Source of the DNA: Notolepis coatsorum
Taxonomy: Eukaryota; Chordata; Actinopteri; Aulopiformes; Paralepididae
Reading direction: 5' to 3'
Length of the DNA: 64,000 nucleotides
Assembly: GCA_963971535.1 (NCBI GenBank)
Contig: CAXASK010000014.1
Location: 426,135-490,134, forward strand
The number at the start of each line of letters is the position of its first letter. Position 1 is the stretch's first letter. Positions 52,608-64,000 of this stretch are shown here, in pieces. The notes below the pieces were generated by a model, which was not told the origin of the DNA, ran no database searches, and saw nothing but the letters and a program-made list of their open reading frames with translations. A program made the translations under genes and the position numbers.

Positions 52608-53990
52608 ACCCATCTCATCCACACTGTCACCCATCTCATCCACACTGTCACCATCTCATCCACACTGTCACCATCTCATCCACACTGTCACCCATCTCAT
52701 CCACACTGTCACCATCTCATCCACACTGTCACCATCTCATCCACACTGTCACCATCTCATCCACACTGTCACCATCTCATCCACACTGTCACCATCTCAT
52801 CCACACTGTCACCATCTCATCCACACTGTCACCATCTCATCCACACTGTCACCATCTCATCCACACTGTCACCATCTCATCCACACTGTCACCATCTCAT
52901 CCACACTGTCACCATCTCATCCACACTGTCACCATCTCATCCACACTGTCACCATCTCATCCACACTGTCACCATCTCATCCACACTGTCACCATCTCAT
53001 CCACACTGTCACCATCTCATCCACACTGTCACCATCTCATCCACACTGTCACCATCTCATCCACACTGTCACCATCTCATCCACACTGTCACCATCTCAT
53101 CCACACTGTCACCATCTCATCCACACTGTCACCCATCTCATCCACACTGTCACCATCTCATCCACACTGTCACCATCTCATCCACACTGTCACCATCTCA
53201 TCCATACTCTCAGCCATCTCATCCCCACGGTCACCCATCTCATCCACACTGTCACCATCTCATCCACACTGTCGCCATCTCATCCACACTGTCACCATCT
53301 CATCCACACTGTCACCATCTCATCCACACTGTCACCATCTCATCCACACTGTCACCCATCTCATCCACACTGTCACCATCTCATCCACACTGTCACCCAT
53401 CTCATCCACACTGTCGCCCATCACCCATCTCATCCACACTGTCACCATCTCATCCACACTGTCACCATCTCATCCATACTCTCAGCCATCTCATCCCCAC
53501 GGTCACCCATCTCATCCACACTGTCACCATCTCATCCACACTGTCACCATCTCATCCACACTGTCACCATCTCATCCACACTGTCACCATCTCATCCACA
53601 CTGTCACCATCTCATCCACACTGTCACCATCTCATCCACACTGTCACCATCTCATCCACACTGTCACCATCTCATCCACACTGTCACCATCTCATCCACA
53701 CTGTCACCCATCTCATCCACACTGTCACCATCTCATCCACACTGTCACCATCTCATCCACACTGTCACCATCTCATCCACACTGTCACCATCTCATCCAC
53801 ACTGTCACCCATCTCATCCACACTGTCACCATCTCATCCACACTGTCACCATCTCATCCACACTGTCACCATCTCATCCACACTGTCACCATCTCATCCA
53901 CACTGTCACCATCTCATCCACACTGTCACCATCTCATCCACACTGTCACCATCTCATCCACACTGTCACCCATCTCATCCATACTCTCAG
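52608..53990. repeat. 20-bp satellite array, about 68 copies
   Basis: Unit CACACTGTCACCATCTCATC, with 21-bp variants (ACCCATC). A rarer block with CATACTCTCAGCCATCTCAT and CCCCACGGTCACCC recurs about 270 bp apart (53203 and 53473), showing block duplication. The 485-codon Ser/His frame is a shadow. Confidence 0.95.
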
Positions 53991-53999
53991 CCATCATAC

Positions 54000-55080
54000 C
54001 GGGTGTTTCCAATGACCAGTGTACGTCACACACGTGTTTATGTGCTCCTGTTTTGAGACACTGAACAACAGCAGCAGTAGAGGTTTCATACCACGGCTAA
54101 CTGGACGACGGGACAAAACACACGAGACAAGGTGCGCACCATGTGACGGGGCAGGAAAACGACATCGGGTGAATATTAATAAACCTCCCACTGCTGCCAG
54201 TAAAACGGCTGTCTTCATAGTATTATTCAATGGCAGACATCTTGGTCGCAAACGCAAACAACAGGCGATTATCATTGAAACGAAGGCCAATCAGCCGTGG
54301 CGCCGCCATGTTGTCGGGCAGGAGACGTCAGTGGAATATACTATGAACTGTACCAGTACTGTACTGAACTGTACCAGTGTGTAAATAAACAGAGGCGGCA
54401 GCTGGACGTCCCGCTGGCTTAGAGGTCCTGGTTTGGGCTGTGGCGTCTGGGGCTGTGAGGGTCGGCCTGTGCTGACCACCGCCACCATGACGCGGTGTGA
54501 GAGGGTGAACACGTGTCATCACTACACATACCTTTAGTGTGATCGTGTGAGTCAACTGGGGCCAAAGCTGTTCCCCCCCCCCCCCCCCCCCCCCCCCGCG
54601 CAATGGAATTCTTCTGGAACGTTCTATTCGAGAGGCGACGCCCCTCCCCCCTGCTGCTGGGCCCCACCATGGGACCCTATTTCGGGGCAAGAAATATGAA
54701 CGGTTGTCAATGGCGAGAATATATATTTTTTTTGGATCCCGTTTGAAATTGTGTGCCATGAATTTGCACATACTGTATATGACGTGTGTCAATTTAAAAG
54801 TGTAATTGTCAGCTATAGCTAACGTTACGTTATATAGCATCGGAAGCTAACGATAATGTTAGCTAACTTGCAAGTCAATCAACTTCCTTGCCTTGCAAAA
54901 TTATCTTTTAAATTGACAAACATTATAATGTGTAATTCATGGCACAACTCAAACAAATCAAAAATGATTTGTCTCTCCATCGACTACTGCAAAATTATTA
55001 TTATTTTTTTTTTACAAAATAGGGTCCCATGGTGGTTAGCGGAAGAGGGGGGGCTTGGCCTCTCTATAGTGTCGGAGTCT
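54000..55080. other. Non-coding stretch
   Basis: No exon was recognised. It holds a C-run (54573-54597) and an inverted similarity between 54664-54900 and 54890-55030 (GGGTCCCATGGTGG with its complement at 54660-54676 and 55022-55036), which may mark a foldback element. Confidence 0.45.
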
Positions 55081-55086
55081 TTTATT
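55081..55086 (-). terminator. Poly(A) signal overlapping the stop codon
   Basis: AATAAA on the minus strand shares its first base with the last base of the TAA stop codon (GTGTAAATAAA). A 3'UTR of only about 20-30 nt would result. Confidence 0.5.
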
Positions 55087-55319
55087 TACACAAATATTTC
55101 CCTCATCAGACCCCTCTCCATAGGAGGCTTTTGTGGGTGGGCGGGGCCAGGCAGGGGGGCGGAGCCAGGCAGGGGAGCGGGGCCAGACAGGGTGTCTGGC
55201 GTGGTGGGGGGGCTCAGCAGTGAGTCAAAATCAAACCCTCGGAGAGGCTGAAGCGACAGGGTCAGGCCGCGCCGTGCTTTGGCCGATCGGTCCGGTCTGT
55301 CTTTCAGAGCCAAGATCAC
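55086..55319 (-). CDS. Terminal exon of an unidentified gene
   Basis: A canonical acceptor (CTGTCTGTCCAG|GTG) opens a 77-codon frame ending with TAA at 55086-55088. It reads VILALKDRPDRSAKARRGLT, LSLQPLRGFDFDSLLSPPTT, a proline-rich repeat (PAPLPGSAPLPGPAHP) and ends RGLMREIFV. The GGCCAGGCAGGG-type DNA repeat underlies the Pro-rich part. Its codon-like composition, acceptor and adjoining AATAAA argue for a real last exon; I do not recognise the family. Other exons would lie at higher coordinates, but none was found up to 64000, so it may be a relic or its introns are very long. Confidence 0.55.
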   Translation of the reverse strand: MILALKDRPDRSAKARRGLTLSLQPLRGFDFDSLLSPPTTPDTLSGPAPLPGSAPLPGPAHPQKPPMERGLMREIFV

Positions 55320-55454
55320 CTGGACAGACAGACGCCACAGAGGAAGAAGACTGTTTACTTCATTTAAACCCCAGACGAGCTGAACCACCTTTATTTTCCT
55401 ATACGTTTATAATAATAATAATAATAAAAAATATATATAAATACAATAAATAAT

Positions 55455-55488
55455 AGTAGTAGTATGATGAGTAATAACATTAGTAGTG

Positions 55489-55533
<45 letters not shown>

Positions 55534-55550
55534 ATAGTAGCAGCAGCAGC

Positions 55551-55588
<38 letters not shown>

Positions 55589-55589
55589 C

Positions 55590-55630
<41 letters not shown>

Positions 55631-55679
55631 CAGTAGTAGCAGTAGTAGTAGTAGTAGTAGTAGTAGCAGTAGCAGTAGC

Positions 55680-55711
<32 letters not shown>

Positions 55712-55754
55712 CAGTAGCAGCAGCAGCAGTAGTAGCAGTAGTAGTAGTAGTAGC

Positions 55755-55786
<32 letters not shown>

Positions 55787-55835
55787 CAGTAGCAGCAGCA
55801 GCAGTAGTAGTAGCAGCAGCAGCAGTAGTAGTAGC

Positions 55836-55879
<44 letters not shown>

Positions 55880-55883
55880 CAGT

Positions 55884-55915
<32 letters not shown>

Positions 55916-55928
55916 CAGTAGCAGTAGC

Positions 55929-55968
<40 letters not shown>

Positions 55969-55969
55969 T
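55455..55969. repeat. (AGT/AGC)n trinucleotide array, 515 bp
   Basis: TAG/GTA triplets with clusters of AGC substitutions. Ser, Val, Leu, Thr and Tyr frames on both strands are shadows. Confidence 0.95.
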
Positions 55970-55989
55970 GGCAAGCCGTTTTAACATTT

Positions 55990-56305
55990 ATTCTCATTTT
56001 CTAGCTAGCTGGGTACCTAGCTAGCTCATTCACAAGGACAATTTTGCGAATGAACTAGCTGGGTACCCAACTAGCTCATTCGCAAAGATGACCTAGCTAG
56101 CTGGGTACCCAGCTAGTTCAATCACAAAGACACATTCGCGAATGAGCTAGCTCACTACCTAGGTTGCAGATATGTCTTTGCGAATGAGCTAGCTGGGTAC
56201 CCAGCTAGCTAGGTTGTCCTTGCGAATCAACTAGCTGGGTAGCTAGCTAGCTCATTCGCAAGGACCATTTTGGGAATGAGCTAGTTGGTTAACCAGCTAG
56301 CTGAT
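55990..56305. repeat. Palindromic satellite, outer cluster
   Basis: Alternation of the palindrome AGCTGGGTACCCAGCT (and broken forms) with the CATTCGCAA / TTGCGAATG hairpin motif. It is the same material as inside the foldback at 56854-58203 but lies outside its inverted ends. Confidence 0.85.
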
Positions 56306-56409
56306 GGTGTTTGGGGGCGGAGGGTGTTTGGGGGTGGACCGGAGGGCTGTTTTGGGGCGGAGCAGAGGGTGTTTGGGGGTGGAGGGTGGTTCTGTCAGCT
56401 CATTGGTTG

Positions 56410-56555
56410 ACAGAAATGACCAGGTTTGTAAACAAAAATGATATTTATTAACATAAAGGAAGCACAATATGGTAACTCAAAATGACCAGGTTTGTAAACA
56501 AAAATGATATTTATTAACATAAAGGAAGCACAATATGGTAACTCAAGGGTGAGCC
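56410..56555. repeat. Tandem duplication of about 67 bp
   Basis: Two adjacent copies of AATGACCAGGTTTGTAAACA through AGCACAATATGGTAACTCAA. Confidence 0.9.
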
Positions 56556-56667
56556 AAGGCTTAATGTGTCACAGCAGCACAAACATTCCCCACATTTAAC
56601 ATTCACAAACACTGCATAACGTTAAATGAATGTTATGATGTTATGTTATTATGATGTTATGATGTTA

Positions 56668-56796
56668 TGATGAATTGAAAATGGGGGACCCTGATGTAAA
56701 CAAGACGAAAGTCTTTCTCTGGTCTGCATCCCCTTAACAATTGTATGTATTGAGCTGTACTGTACTGTACCCATTCTGCAATCTGTTAATAAACTT

Positions 56797-56852
<56 letters not shown>
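56668..56852 (+). mobile_element. L2-type retroposon tail with long (TCAA)n
   Basis: Tail family member followed by about fourteen TCAA/ATCA repeats directly beside the foldback element. Confidence 0.75.
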
Positions 56853-56853
<1 letters not shown>

Positions 56854-58203
56854 GTCATTGAAATGCAAATACCAGCATCTGCGTCATGTACCACGCCCCT
56901 AGACGTCCGCCCCCAGACGTTGCTACTCATCTCAGCTAGTTCATTCGCAGGTTGCGAATGAACTAGCTGGGTACCCAACTAGTTCATTCGCAGGTTGCGA
57001 ATGAACTAGCTGGGTACCCAACTAGCTCATTCGCAAAGATGACCTAGCTAGCTGGGTACCCAGCTAGCTAATGTGTCTTTGCGAATGAACTAGCTGGGTA
57101 CCTAGCTAGTTCATTCGCAAGGATCATTTTGCGAATGAACTAGCTGGGTACCCAACTAGTTCATTCGCAAAGATGACCTAGCTAGCTGGGTACCCAGCTA
57201 GTTCATTCGCAAGGATCATTTTGCGAATGAGCTAGTTGGGTACCCAACTAGTTCATTCGCAAAGATGACCTAGCTAGCTGGGTACCCAGCTAGTTCATTC
57301 GCAAGGATCATTTTGCGAATGAGCTAGTTGGGTACCCAACTAGCTCATTCGCAAAGATGACCTAGCTAGCTGGGTACCTAGCTAGCTCATTCGCAAAGAC
57401 ACATTTGCGAATGAGCTAGCTCACTACCTAGGTTGCAAATGTGTCAGCTAGCTGGGTACCCAGCTAGCTAGGTAGCACGTGTCTTAGCTAGTTAACTAGC
57501 CGGCTTTGTCCCATAGGCTTTACACCAAATTTTGCCTCAGCTAGTAGCTAGCTCATTCGCAAAATGGTCCTTGCGAATGAGCTAGCTGGGTACCCAGCTA
57601 GCTGACACATTAGCTAGCTGGGTACCCAGCTAGCTCATTCGCAAGGACCATTTTGCGAATGAACTAGCTGGGTACCCAACTAGTTCATTCGCAAAGATGA
57701 CCTAGCTAGCTGGGTACCCAGCTAGTTCATTCGCAAGGATCATTTTGCGAATGAACTAGCTGGGTACCCAACTAGTTCATTCGCAAAGATGACCTAGCTA
57801 GCTGGGTACCCAGCTAGTTCATTCGCAAGGATCATTTTGCGAATGAACTAGCTGGGTACCCAACTAGTTCATTCGCAAAGATGACCTAGCTAGCTGGGTA
57901 CCCAGCTAGTTCATTCGCAAGGATCATTTTGCGAATGAACTAGCTGGGTACCCAACTAGTTCATTCGCAAAGATGACCTAGCTAGCTGGGTACCCAGCTA
58001 GTTCATTCGCAAGGATCATTTTGCGAATGAGCTAGTTGGGTACCCAGCTAGTTCATTCGCAACCTGCGAATGAACTAGTTGGGTACCCAGCTAGTTCATT
58101 CGCAACCTGCGAATGAACTAGCTGGGATGAGTAGCAACGTCTGGGGGCGGACGTCTAGGGGCGTGGTACATGACGCAGATGCTGGTATTTGCATTTCAAT
58201 GAC
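56854..58203. mobile_element. Foldback element carrying a palindromic satellite
   Basis: Outer arms begin GTCATTGAAATGCAAATACC (56854) and end GGTATTTGCATTTCAATGAC (58203) and are complementary for more than 120 bp, including the CGCCCCTAGACGTCC and TTGCTACTCATC blocks. Between them a 92-bp unit made of two hairpin types is repeated: AGCTGGGTACCCAGCT / AGCTGGGTACCCAACT, and TTCATTCGCAA-loop-TTGCGAATGAA. No open reading frame of note. Confidence 0.85.
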
Positions 58204-58808
58204 AGAGCGCATTTGATTGGGTCATTCTGAAGTCTGGGGGCGGGGCGGACAGCGGCCGTGGTTCAAGTTTGCAGTTCCGTTCAAATATAGTTGCGTCTCA
58301 AGATTCAACGTTACAGTAGTATAGTAGAGAAATGGCTGAAGTTGTTAGAATGTATGGCAATCTGTCTGACAAGGATATGCGAGATTTGTTGATAGAAAAC
58401 GGAGAATTGAAAATGATTTGAGAGAATATACTTTATTAATCACCAAATGGGGAAATTGATTGCCACCAGACGTATGTAACATACAACACAAACAAAAAAA
58501 ATATTATAATAGAATACGGCAAAGTGCTTCCAGACAACACATATGGATTAAAGAAATTAAATAACACACTATATATATTCTCAATGGCTTTCTTGCAGGG
58601 ATGTACAGAAGATTCATTTGAGATGGCAGCGATCTGCCGATACTGTAGAATATTAATACAATAATAACTAACTACTACACAATTAGTATGTACGTTTATT
58701 ATCTTTGTATTGCATGTTCTTTGCATGTTTTGTGTTCACATCAACCTGCAAAGGGACTAGATGGAAACCGTTTATACAGTAACCATCCACTTAACGTTTT
58801 ATATTCAC

Positions 58809-59234
58809 TAGGGATGCTCGATATTGGCTTTTTTACCGATACCGATATTCCGATATTGTCCAACTCTTAATTTCGATACCGATATCAACCGATACCGATA
58901 TATGCAGGGTTTCCCCCCAAAAAAACGGAATAATTTCAGGTAATTAATAATTTCACTGGATGCATTCAAAAGGCTTTCTAAATGTAAGCATTATCTGTGC
59001 AAAATATGATAATTAAAAAAGTAAAAATTAACATTACATATCTCTTGTTGTTGAATTAAACCAACATGCATACTTTTGACAATAAATCAAATAAGAATTG
59101 GTTCTTACTTGCTTGCCTGGGTAAATAAAGGTTAAATAAATGTAAAAAAAGAAAAGAAAAAAATGTACCGATACCGATATTTTCCGATATCACATTTTAC
59201 TGCCGATATCGGCCGATAATATCGGACATCCCTA
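58809..59234. mobile_element. hAT non-autonomous element
   Basis: Sister of 34899-35262: TAGGGATGCTCGATATTGGC start, ATCGGACATCCCTA end, exact 8-bp duplication ATATTCAC (58801-58808, 59235-59242). Confidence 0.92.
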
Positions 59235-59734
59235 ATATTCACCATAGTGACTTACCGTTTTTAATAATACAGTAACCAGGTTACCATCCAGTGACTTACT
59301 ACTTTATACAGTAACCACCCAAGTGTGTTAAAGTTTGTAGATGGAAATGAGTTTATAGCTACAATCTGGCATGTTTACATATAAATGTTTATTAAATAAA
59401 TAAATTTAGTTGAATTTACAGATTAGTGTGATTGAGGTCTGCTCCACAAGCAGAACTGGACTGGAATCAAGAGTATTAATTTATATTTACAGCATATATA
59501 ACCATAATAATTCTATATACCTACTTATACACCTGCATATAACCCATATAACTATGTATGATAGCAGTGTACAGTGGGGGAAATAATTATTGAACACATC
59601 AACATTTTGTTCAGTAAATGTATTTCCAATGAGCGTATTCAAGCGAAATTTGCACCAGACTTTTGTATTTGAATAAAAAATTTACACATGGTCCAAAGAT
59701 GTTTATTAAAACATAACAAACAAACATTATGCCA

Positions 59735-59850
59735 CATCAATGTGGAACGCCCTACCCACAGCTGTAAAGGAATGTGAATCACTACCCACTTTCAAAACCA
59801 CTCTCAAGGAGAACCTACTGGAGGCGGCAATTCGAAACTGGCCTCTGTAA
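59735..59850 (+). pseudogene. LINE reverse-transcriptase C-terminal remnant
   Basis: A short frame reading HINVWNALPTAVKECESLPT, then FKTTLKENLLEAAIRNWPL before a stop, matches the very end of many non-LTR reverse transcriptases (WNxLPxxV...F+xxLK). Upstream, 59243-59734 shows no gene. Confidence 0.55.
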
Positions 59851-59861
59851 ATGTCCTAATA

Positions 59862-61031
59862 GTCCAGTCATTATATGAAAAAACCTAGGACAAATTGCAA
59901 CAGTAGCAAACTCAACTGATTTTGTATCCTCATTATGTCCTTAGTGAGGGAAAAAAACTCCCAAGGAATCCCATCATGGGAAAGTTTTGAAAACGACCTA
60001 TATATGTTCATATCGATTATAACAGTGGTGAAAATTTTACTTTTAGATATCACTATAAAAACTCACAAGCTGATTACACACACAAAGACAAGAAAAAAAA
60101 GTCAATCACAACTTCATTGAATTATTCTGTTTACTCATGCAAATCACACATTATCTTATTTGATATGCACCAATTAGCATACACGCTAGAACTAATCAAA
60201 ACATTTGATAAAGACATTTTTTTCTTCTTGGAATATTAGTAGATAGGCTCTGTGGAGCTCAGTCCACGAGGATGGGGCTCAAGGGTTTATGTCCGTGGGG
60301 ATAGGTCCATGGAGATGGGGGTTTTTATAATAGGCGGAAACTACATATTTGTACAGCATGCAAAACACTACATGATTCTTGCACAAAACTACATGGGCTT
60401 AACATAAATTTGGTATGTCTGTATAGGGGAGGCTTGTAGGTACCCATGTAACCCATATCATTAACATATATTGAGGTAGAAGGCCAAGGGACCATTTGAA
60501 AAATGGTGATGGCCATATTTCCCTCCCCAAAAAAAATCATCTTAACTTTGAATAATTAGGTATGTAGCCCCCTTTCCAATGAGGTAACATGACATGGTTG
60601 GTCTCATTGGAAACCCGAGGTTGTCTAGAATCAAATGGTATCTTTACTTTTGAGCTACCTCAAAATTTGAACGCGTCACAATCTCTGAAAGACAGTGTCG
60701 TCAGTGATCCTGCCAGCAATCAAGTACATTGAAAAAAAACACATTTCCCATGATGGGATTCCTTGGGACTTTTTTTCTCTCACTAAAGACATATTGAGGG
60801 AGTTTGCTAATGTTGCAATTTGTCCTAGGTTTAGCCTAATTCTGGCCTATAATGACTGGACTATAGGGGTAACAAAACATTGAAAAAAAACACATTTCCC
60901 ATGATGGGATTCCTTGGGACTTTTTTTCTCTCACTAAAGACATATTGAGGATACAAAATCAGTTGAGTTTGCTAATGTTGCAATTTGTCCTAGGTTTAGC
61001 CTAATTCTGGCCTATAATGACTGGACTATAA
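59862..61031. mobile_element. DNA element with AGTCCAGTCATTAT ends
   Basis: The left region 59862-59990 (AGTCCAGTCATTAT, AAACCTAGGACAAATTGCAA, GGAATCCCATCATGGGAAA) is the reverse complement of the right end. The right end itself is doubled: 60729-60877 and 60880-61031. No transposase frame was found. Confidence 0.75.
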
Positions 61032-61039
61032 CCCAACCC

Positions 61040-62430
61040 CCTCCAATGAACAGTTACCCCCCCCGCCCCACCTACTCAACCCCCACCTCCTCCAATGTAC
61101 AGTTTCTTCCCCCTCAAATGTATATACTCTCCAATGTATATAATGTCATGTGGGGGGCATGTATCGCAGTTCTATGGCCCTCTTCTCCAATTCTGCTTCA
61201 ACCATTTTTAGTTCCACCATCTTTTCTCTGGCGCTTCCTGAGGGTGTTGGATTTTGTGATGAGCTGGGCCAGGACCAGGACCCAGCCTTCCCGTAGGCGA
61301 GGAAGCCGTTATCTCTTGCTTCAACAGACAGAAAGTCCCCAAACTGTTGAGTAATCACATCACCTGAGACAAACAGAAATACATAATTTAGGTGCATCAG
61401 TCAGATACTTTTCATATCAAGAAGCACATTTTCATATCAAGAAACACATTTTATGATAATAAAATGTGCTGAAAACCCCCAGCCCTGCACAATGGTGCGG
61501 CCCCTGTTGAGGTCCCTGCTGCGATTGAAGATTTATGACTCATTTAATTTATTAGGACAATGTTGTCTACTAACTTGGCCAGTGAGTCATCTAGTCTTTA
61601 TATATGTCTATGGAGGAGACAGTGGCAACATTGTGCTCAGTACTCAGTGAATATGCTCATCGCCCCACAGTGCAGCTCAGGCTGTGTGCTGATTTCCCCG
61701 GAACATGTCTATGGGCTGGTGGGACAGCAGGCAGAACCAGGACTCGGTCAGAACCAACAGGTCCTCCGTCTGCTGCTCTGGCTTAAACACAGTACGGCAC
61801 AGTTTACTACAGGCACTTAAGCATTCTTACTCTCACAACAATAATAAATATATTAAATATTAAATTGAATACGAGTTTTCAGACAAATAAGCAGGATTTC
61901 ACATTTGATTATAGGACCATGTCTTACCCAAGGTACACAACAAACAAACTAGGCTCATATTGTTTAACGCTTCATCTCCCCTTTAAGGCCAAAACATGTA
62001 AAAAAAAAAATAATAATTTTTTATATCGGCCCAATCTTGATATCGGACCGATACCGATGTGTAAAGAAACGGCCATATCGGCCGATATTATATCAGCGGC
62101 CGATATATCTTGCATCACTACATGTGCCCAAAACACTGAGCTCAGGCCTTCTCGTGTCGCTGCGCCCCAAGCCACCACGACACGCACACACACCTGTAGA
62201 GACATCAGTTGTGAGATGGACAGGTTCGAAACTCAATTCTAAGAAATAAATCAACAGTTCTGGCTTTCCAGATTAATTTATAGATGAGGGAAAGTCAGTA
62301 AGTAAGAAAAATGAGGTGGCAGAAAGATTCAACAGATTCTTTGTTAATGTAAACTGGCAGAGGAGATAACCCCGCCACAAGGGGGAGGTGTTTCTAATTA
62401 TTTTATATAACGAAACACAAGTACCATCTT
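61040..62430. other. Non-coding, decayed repeats
   Basis: 61045-61145 shares the CCTCCAATGTACAGTTT motif of the L2-type 3'UTR. 61146-61397 (minus) has an 83-codon frame after a possible acceptor with a charged helical end, unrecognised. 62020-62130 has hAT-like ATCGGCCGATA motifs. No confident gene. Confidence 0.4.
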
Positions 62431-62439
62431 CTTGAGAAA

Positions 62440-63056
62440 AACGGATAAAAATGAAATTATGGATACTGTGAACAAACTCAACTGGAAACCTCATATCAAA
62501 TATGTCAGGACTAAATTGGCACGGAGTGTTGGTGTTTTATGCAAGATAAGGCACATTCTAAACCAAAAAACACTGTATACACTGTACTGTACACTCTTCC
62601 TATGGTATATGACTATATGAGCTACTGTGCGGAGGTGTGGGGTAATACCTACAAAAGCACTCTACAGCCAATATGCACCATGCAAAAAAAGCAATAAGAA
62701 TAATCAACAATGTAGGATATTATGAACACACTAATAACTTATTTATAAAGCTACAAGCATTGAAATGTATGGATCTAGTGGATTTAAAAACTGCCCTCAT
62801 TGTATACAAAGCCAGATACAAACTAATCCCAGGCAACATTCAAAAATGGTTCAGAGACAGGGAAGGAGAATATAACTTAAGAGGGAGAGGGAATCTTAAA
62901 CAACAAATGGTACACACTACGCTGAAAAGCATGTGCATATCGGTGTGTGGAGTGAAGTTGTGGAATAATTTACCTGAATACATCAAACTGAGTAAACATG
63001 TAGCACAATTTAAAAAGCAGCTAAAAAAAACACACATTAGAGAAATACAGAAATGA
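62440..63056 (+). pseudogene. L2-type LINE reverse-transcriptase remnant
   Basis: First frame: LNWKPHIKYVRTKLARSVGV, LCKIRHILNQKTLY; second frame after a break near 62610: AKKAIRIINNVGYYEHTNN, LFIKLQALKCMDLVDLKTA, then SMCISVCGVKLWNNLPEYIK and FKKQLKK before TGA. This is the C-terminal half of an L2-clade reverse transcriptase. It is 5'-truncated with a frame break, so not active. Confidence 0.8.
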
Positions 63057-63203
63057 GTAATGAGGATAAACAAAGTTATGTTATATTGTGTTATGTAGTG
63101 CTGTACTATATTCACTGCTGTCAAGTGAATCAATTTTATTTGATTTTTCTCTTTTAAATACCGGTATAAGTAAAAGTATATTCTATATTGTAATATACTA
63201 AAT

Positions 63204-63883
63204 TAGGGCTGGGCGATATAACGATAACGATAAATATCGCGATATATTTTAATAATCGATATCGAATATCAAAATTAAAAAAAATCGAAAAATCTTTTTT
63301 TTCCTTTTTTACCTGCAACAGGGCAGTTTTAAAACCAGAGACAGTGGACAGACTTGTCTTTCTTGCCTGCAACTTAAAGTAATGGCTTTGCTTGTCCAAA
63401 TGACAATACTGACCAAATTCAGATTTATTTCTCTCTTGTCCATTTATTTTGTTTGCTTTCTAATTTAAAATACATTTTGAAACCATCTGTACACAGTAGG
63501 CTATGTGTGCTAGCAGAACTAGACTCCAGTCACGAGTCACAGTGCGGTGGTTTGTCCACCAAAAAAGCGCCAAAAGATCGAAAATAAACTAGCAGAGCCA
63601 GAACTGTTCAACTCCTCTGGAGCCACAGCCAGCAGAGAAGCCGGTTTACTTTAGCTTTTAAACCAGCTGCAGCCTGAGAACTGGAGTGTGAGGGGATGTA
63701 ACACTGAAGATGGCGGCAATGACAAAGAATTTCTGCAAAATAAACAAACATCTGTTGTTAAAAAAAAAAAAAAAAAAGAAAATTTATACTTATAACAATT
63801 CGATAATTATCGATATCGAGAAATAAAATAAAATTATCATATCGTTATCGCGATATGATTTTTTTCCATATCGCCCAGCCCTA
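63204..63883. mobile_element. hAT non-autonomous element
   Basis: Ends TAGGGCTGGGCGATATAACG and CATATCGCCCAGCCCTA, with an exact 8-bp duplication TACTAAAT (63196-63203, 63884-63891). Interior rich in ATCGATATCG, no transposase. Confidence 0.92.
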
Positions 63884-64000
63884 TACTAAATTATGTTATA
63901 TCTAGTCAAATTAATGGAAGAACAAACATAAATGTAAGGGGGTAGGGATCAATAAGCTTAGCTTCCCTCTACTCCTTTTTTGGACATGTCTGCTAACCAA

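Noticed and set aside
52558..54015. 485-codon Ser/His/Thr-rich protein
   Set aside because: A translation of the 20-bp satellite; no homologous domain and frame continuity is due to unit composition.
54019..54384. 121-codon plus-strand frame
   Set aside because: No recognisable domain, no conserved start context, and composition like the surrounding non-coding DNA.
55464..56024. Poly-Ser, poly-Val, poly-Leu and poly-Tyr frames
   Set aside because: All are readings of the AGT/AGC array.

Overview
This window is nuclear DNA of a bony fish, almost certainly a teleost. Split genes have GT-AG introns. The kelch and aldolase proteins are vertebrate-type. Most of the rest is fish-style repeats: hAT, piggyBac-like and TTAA-flanked foldback elements, L2-type LINE pieces, tRNA-derived SINEs and very long tandem arrays. 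There is no operon, CRISPR array or other prokaryotic feature. The exact lineage cannot be told; the extreme tandem-repeat load resembles what is reported for some repeat-rich fish such as codfishes, which is only a weak hint.

Four coding loci were found. (1) klhl10 (minus, 7273-11091): a BTB-BACK-kelch CUL3 adaptor in five coding exons, whose first exon is present twice in tandem (9963-10102 and 10952-11091) and whose last exon runs into a GGA repeat that encodes a poly-glycine tail. (2) A single plus-strand exon like the C-terminal Mod(r) helix of VPS37 (14949-15082), followed at once by a 550-bp AAG array; no other exon of that gene was seen. (3) A complete class I fructose-bisphosphate aldolase, aldoc-like (minus, 18287-37210 coding, 5'UTR exon and CRE/GC-box promoter near 45821-46010). 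All eight coding exons have the usual vertebrate sizes (112, 212, 55, 161, 84, 175, 200, 93 nt), encode 363 residues and keep every catalytic residue. (4) An unidentified minus-strand terminal exon (55086-55319) whose stop codon overlaps AATAAA.

Layout: 1-6.8 kb nested mobile elements; 6.8-13.5 kb klhl10 with its exon-1 duplication and an inserted LINE gag fragment; 14.7-15.8 kb VPS37-like exon and AAG array; 16-46 kb the aldolase gene, swollen to about 28 kb by minisatellites and mobile elements; 46-51 kb nested transposons, L2 tails and a SINE; 52.6-54 kb a 20-bp satellite; 55-58.2 kb a trinucleotide array and a palindromic satellite inside a foldback element; 58-64 kb hAT elements and LINE remnants.

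The most unusual pattern is that the tandem arrays repeatedly sit against splice sites. They touch the donors of aldolase exons 3 and 7 and of both klhl10 first exons, and the acceptors of aldolase exons 2, 6 and 8 and of the VPS37-like exon. In one case (27236-28386) the 34-bp repeat unit is a copy of the exon 6 acceptor plus the first bases of the exon, repeated about 33 times.
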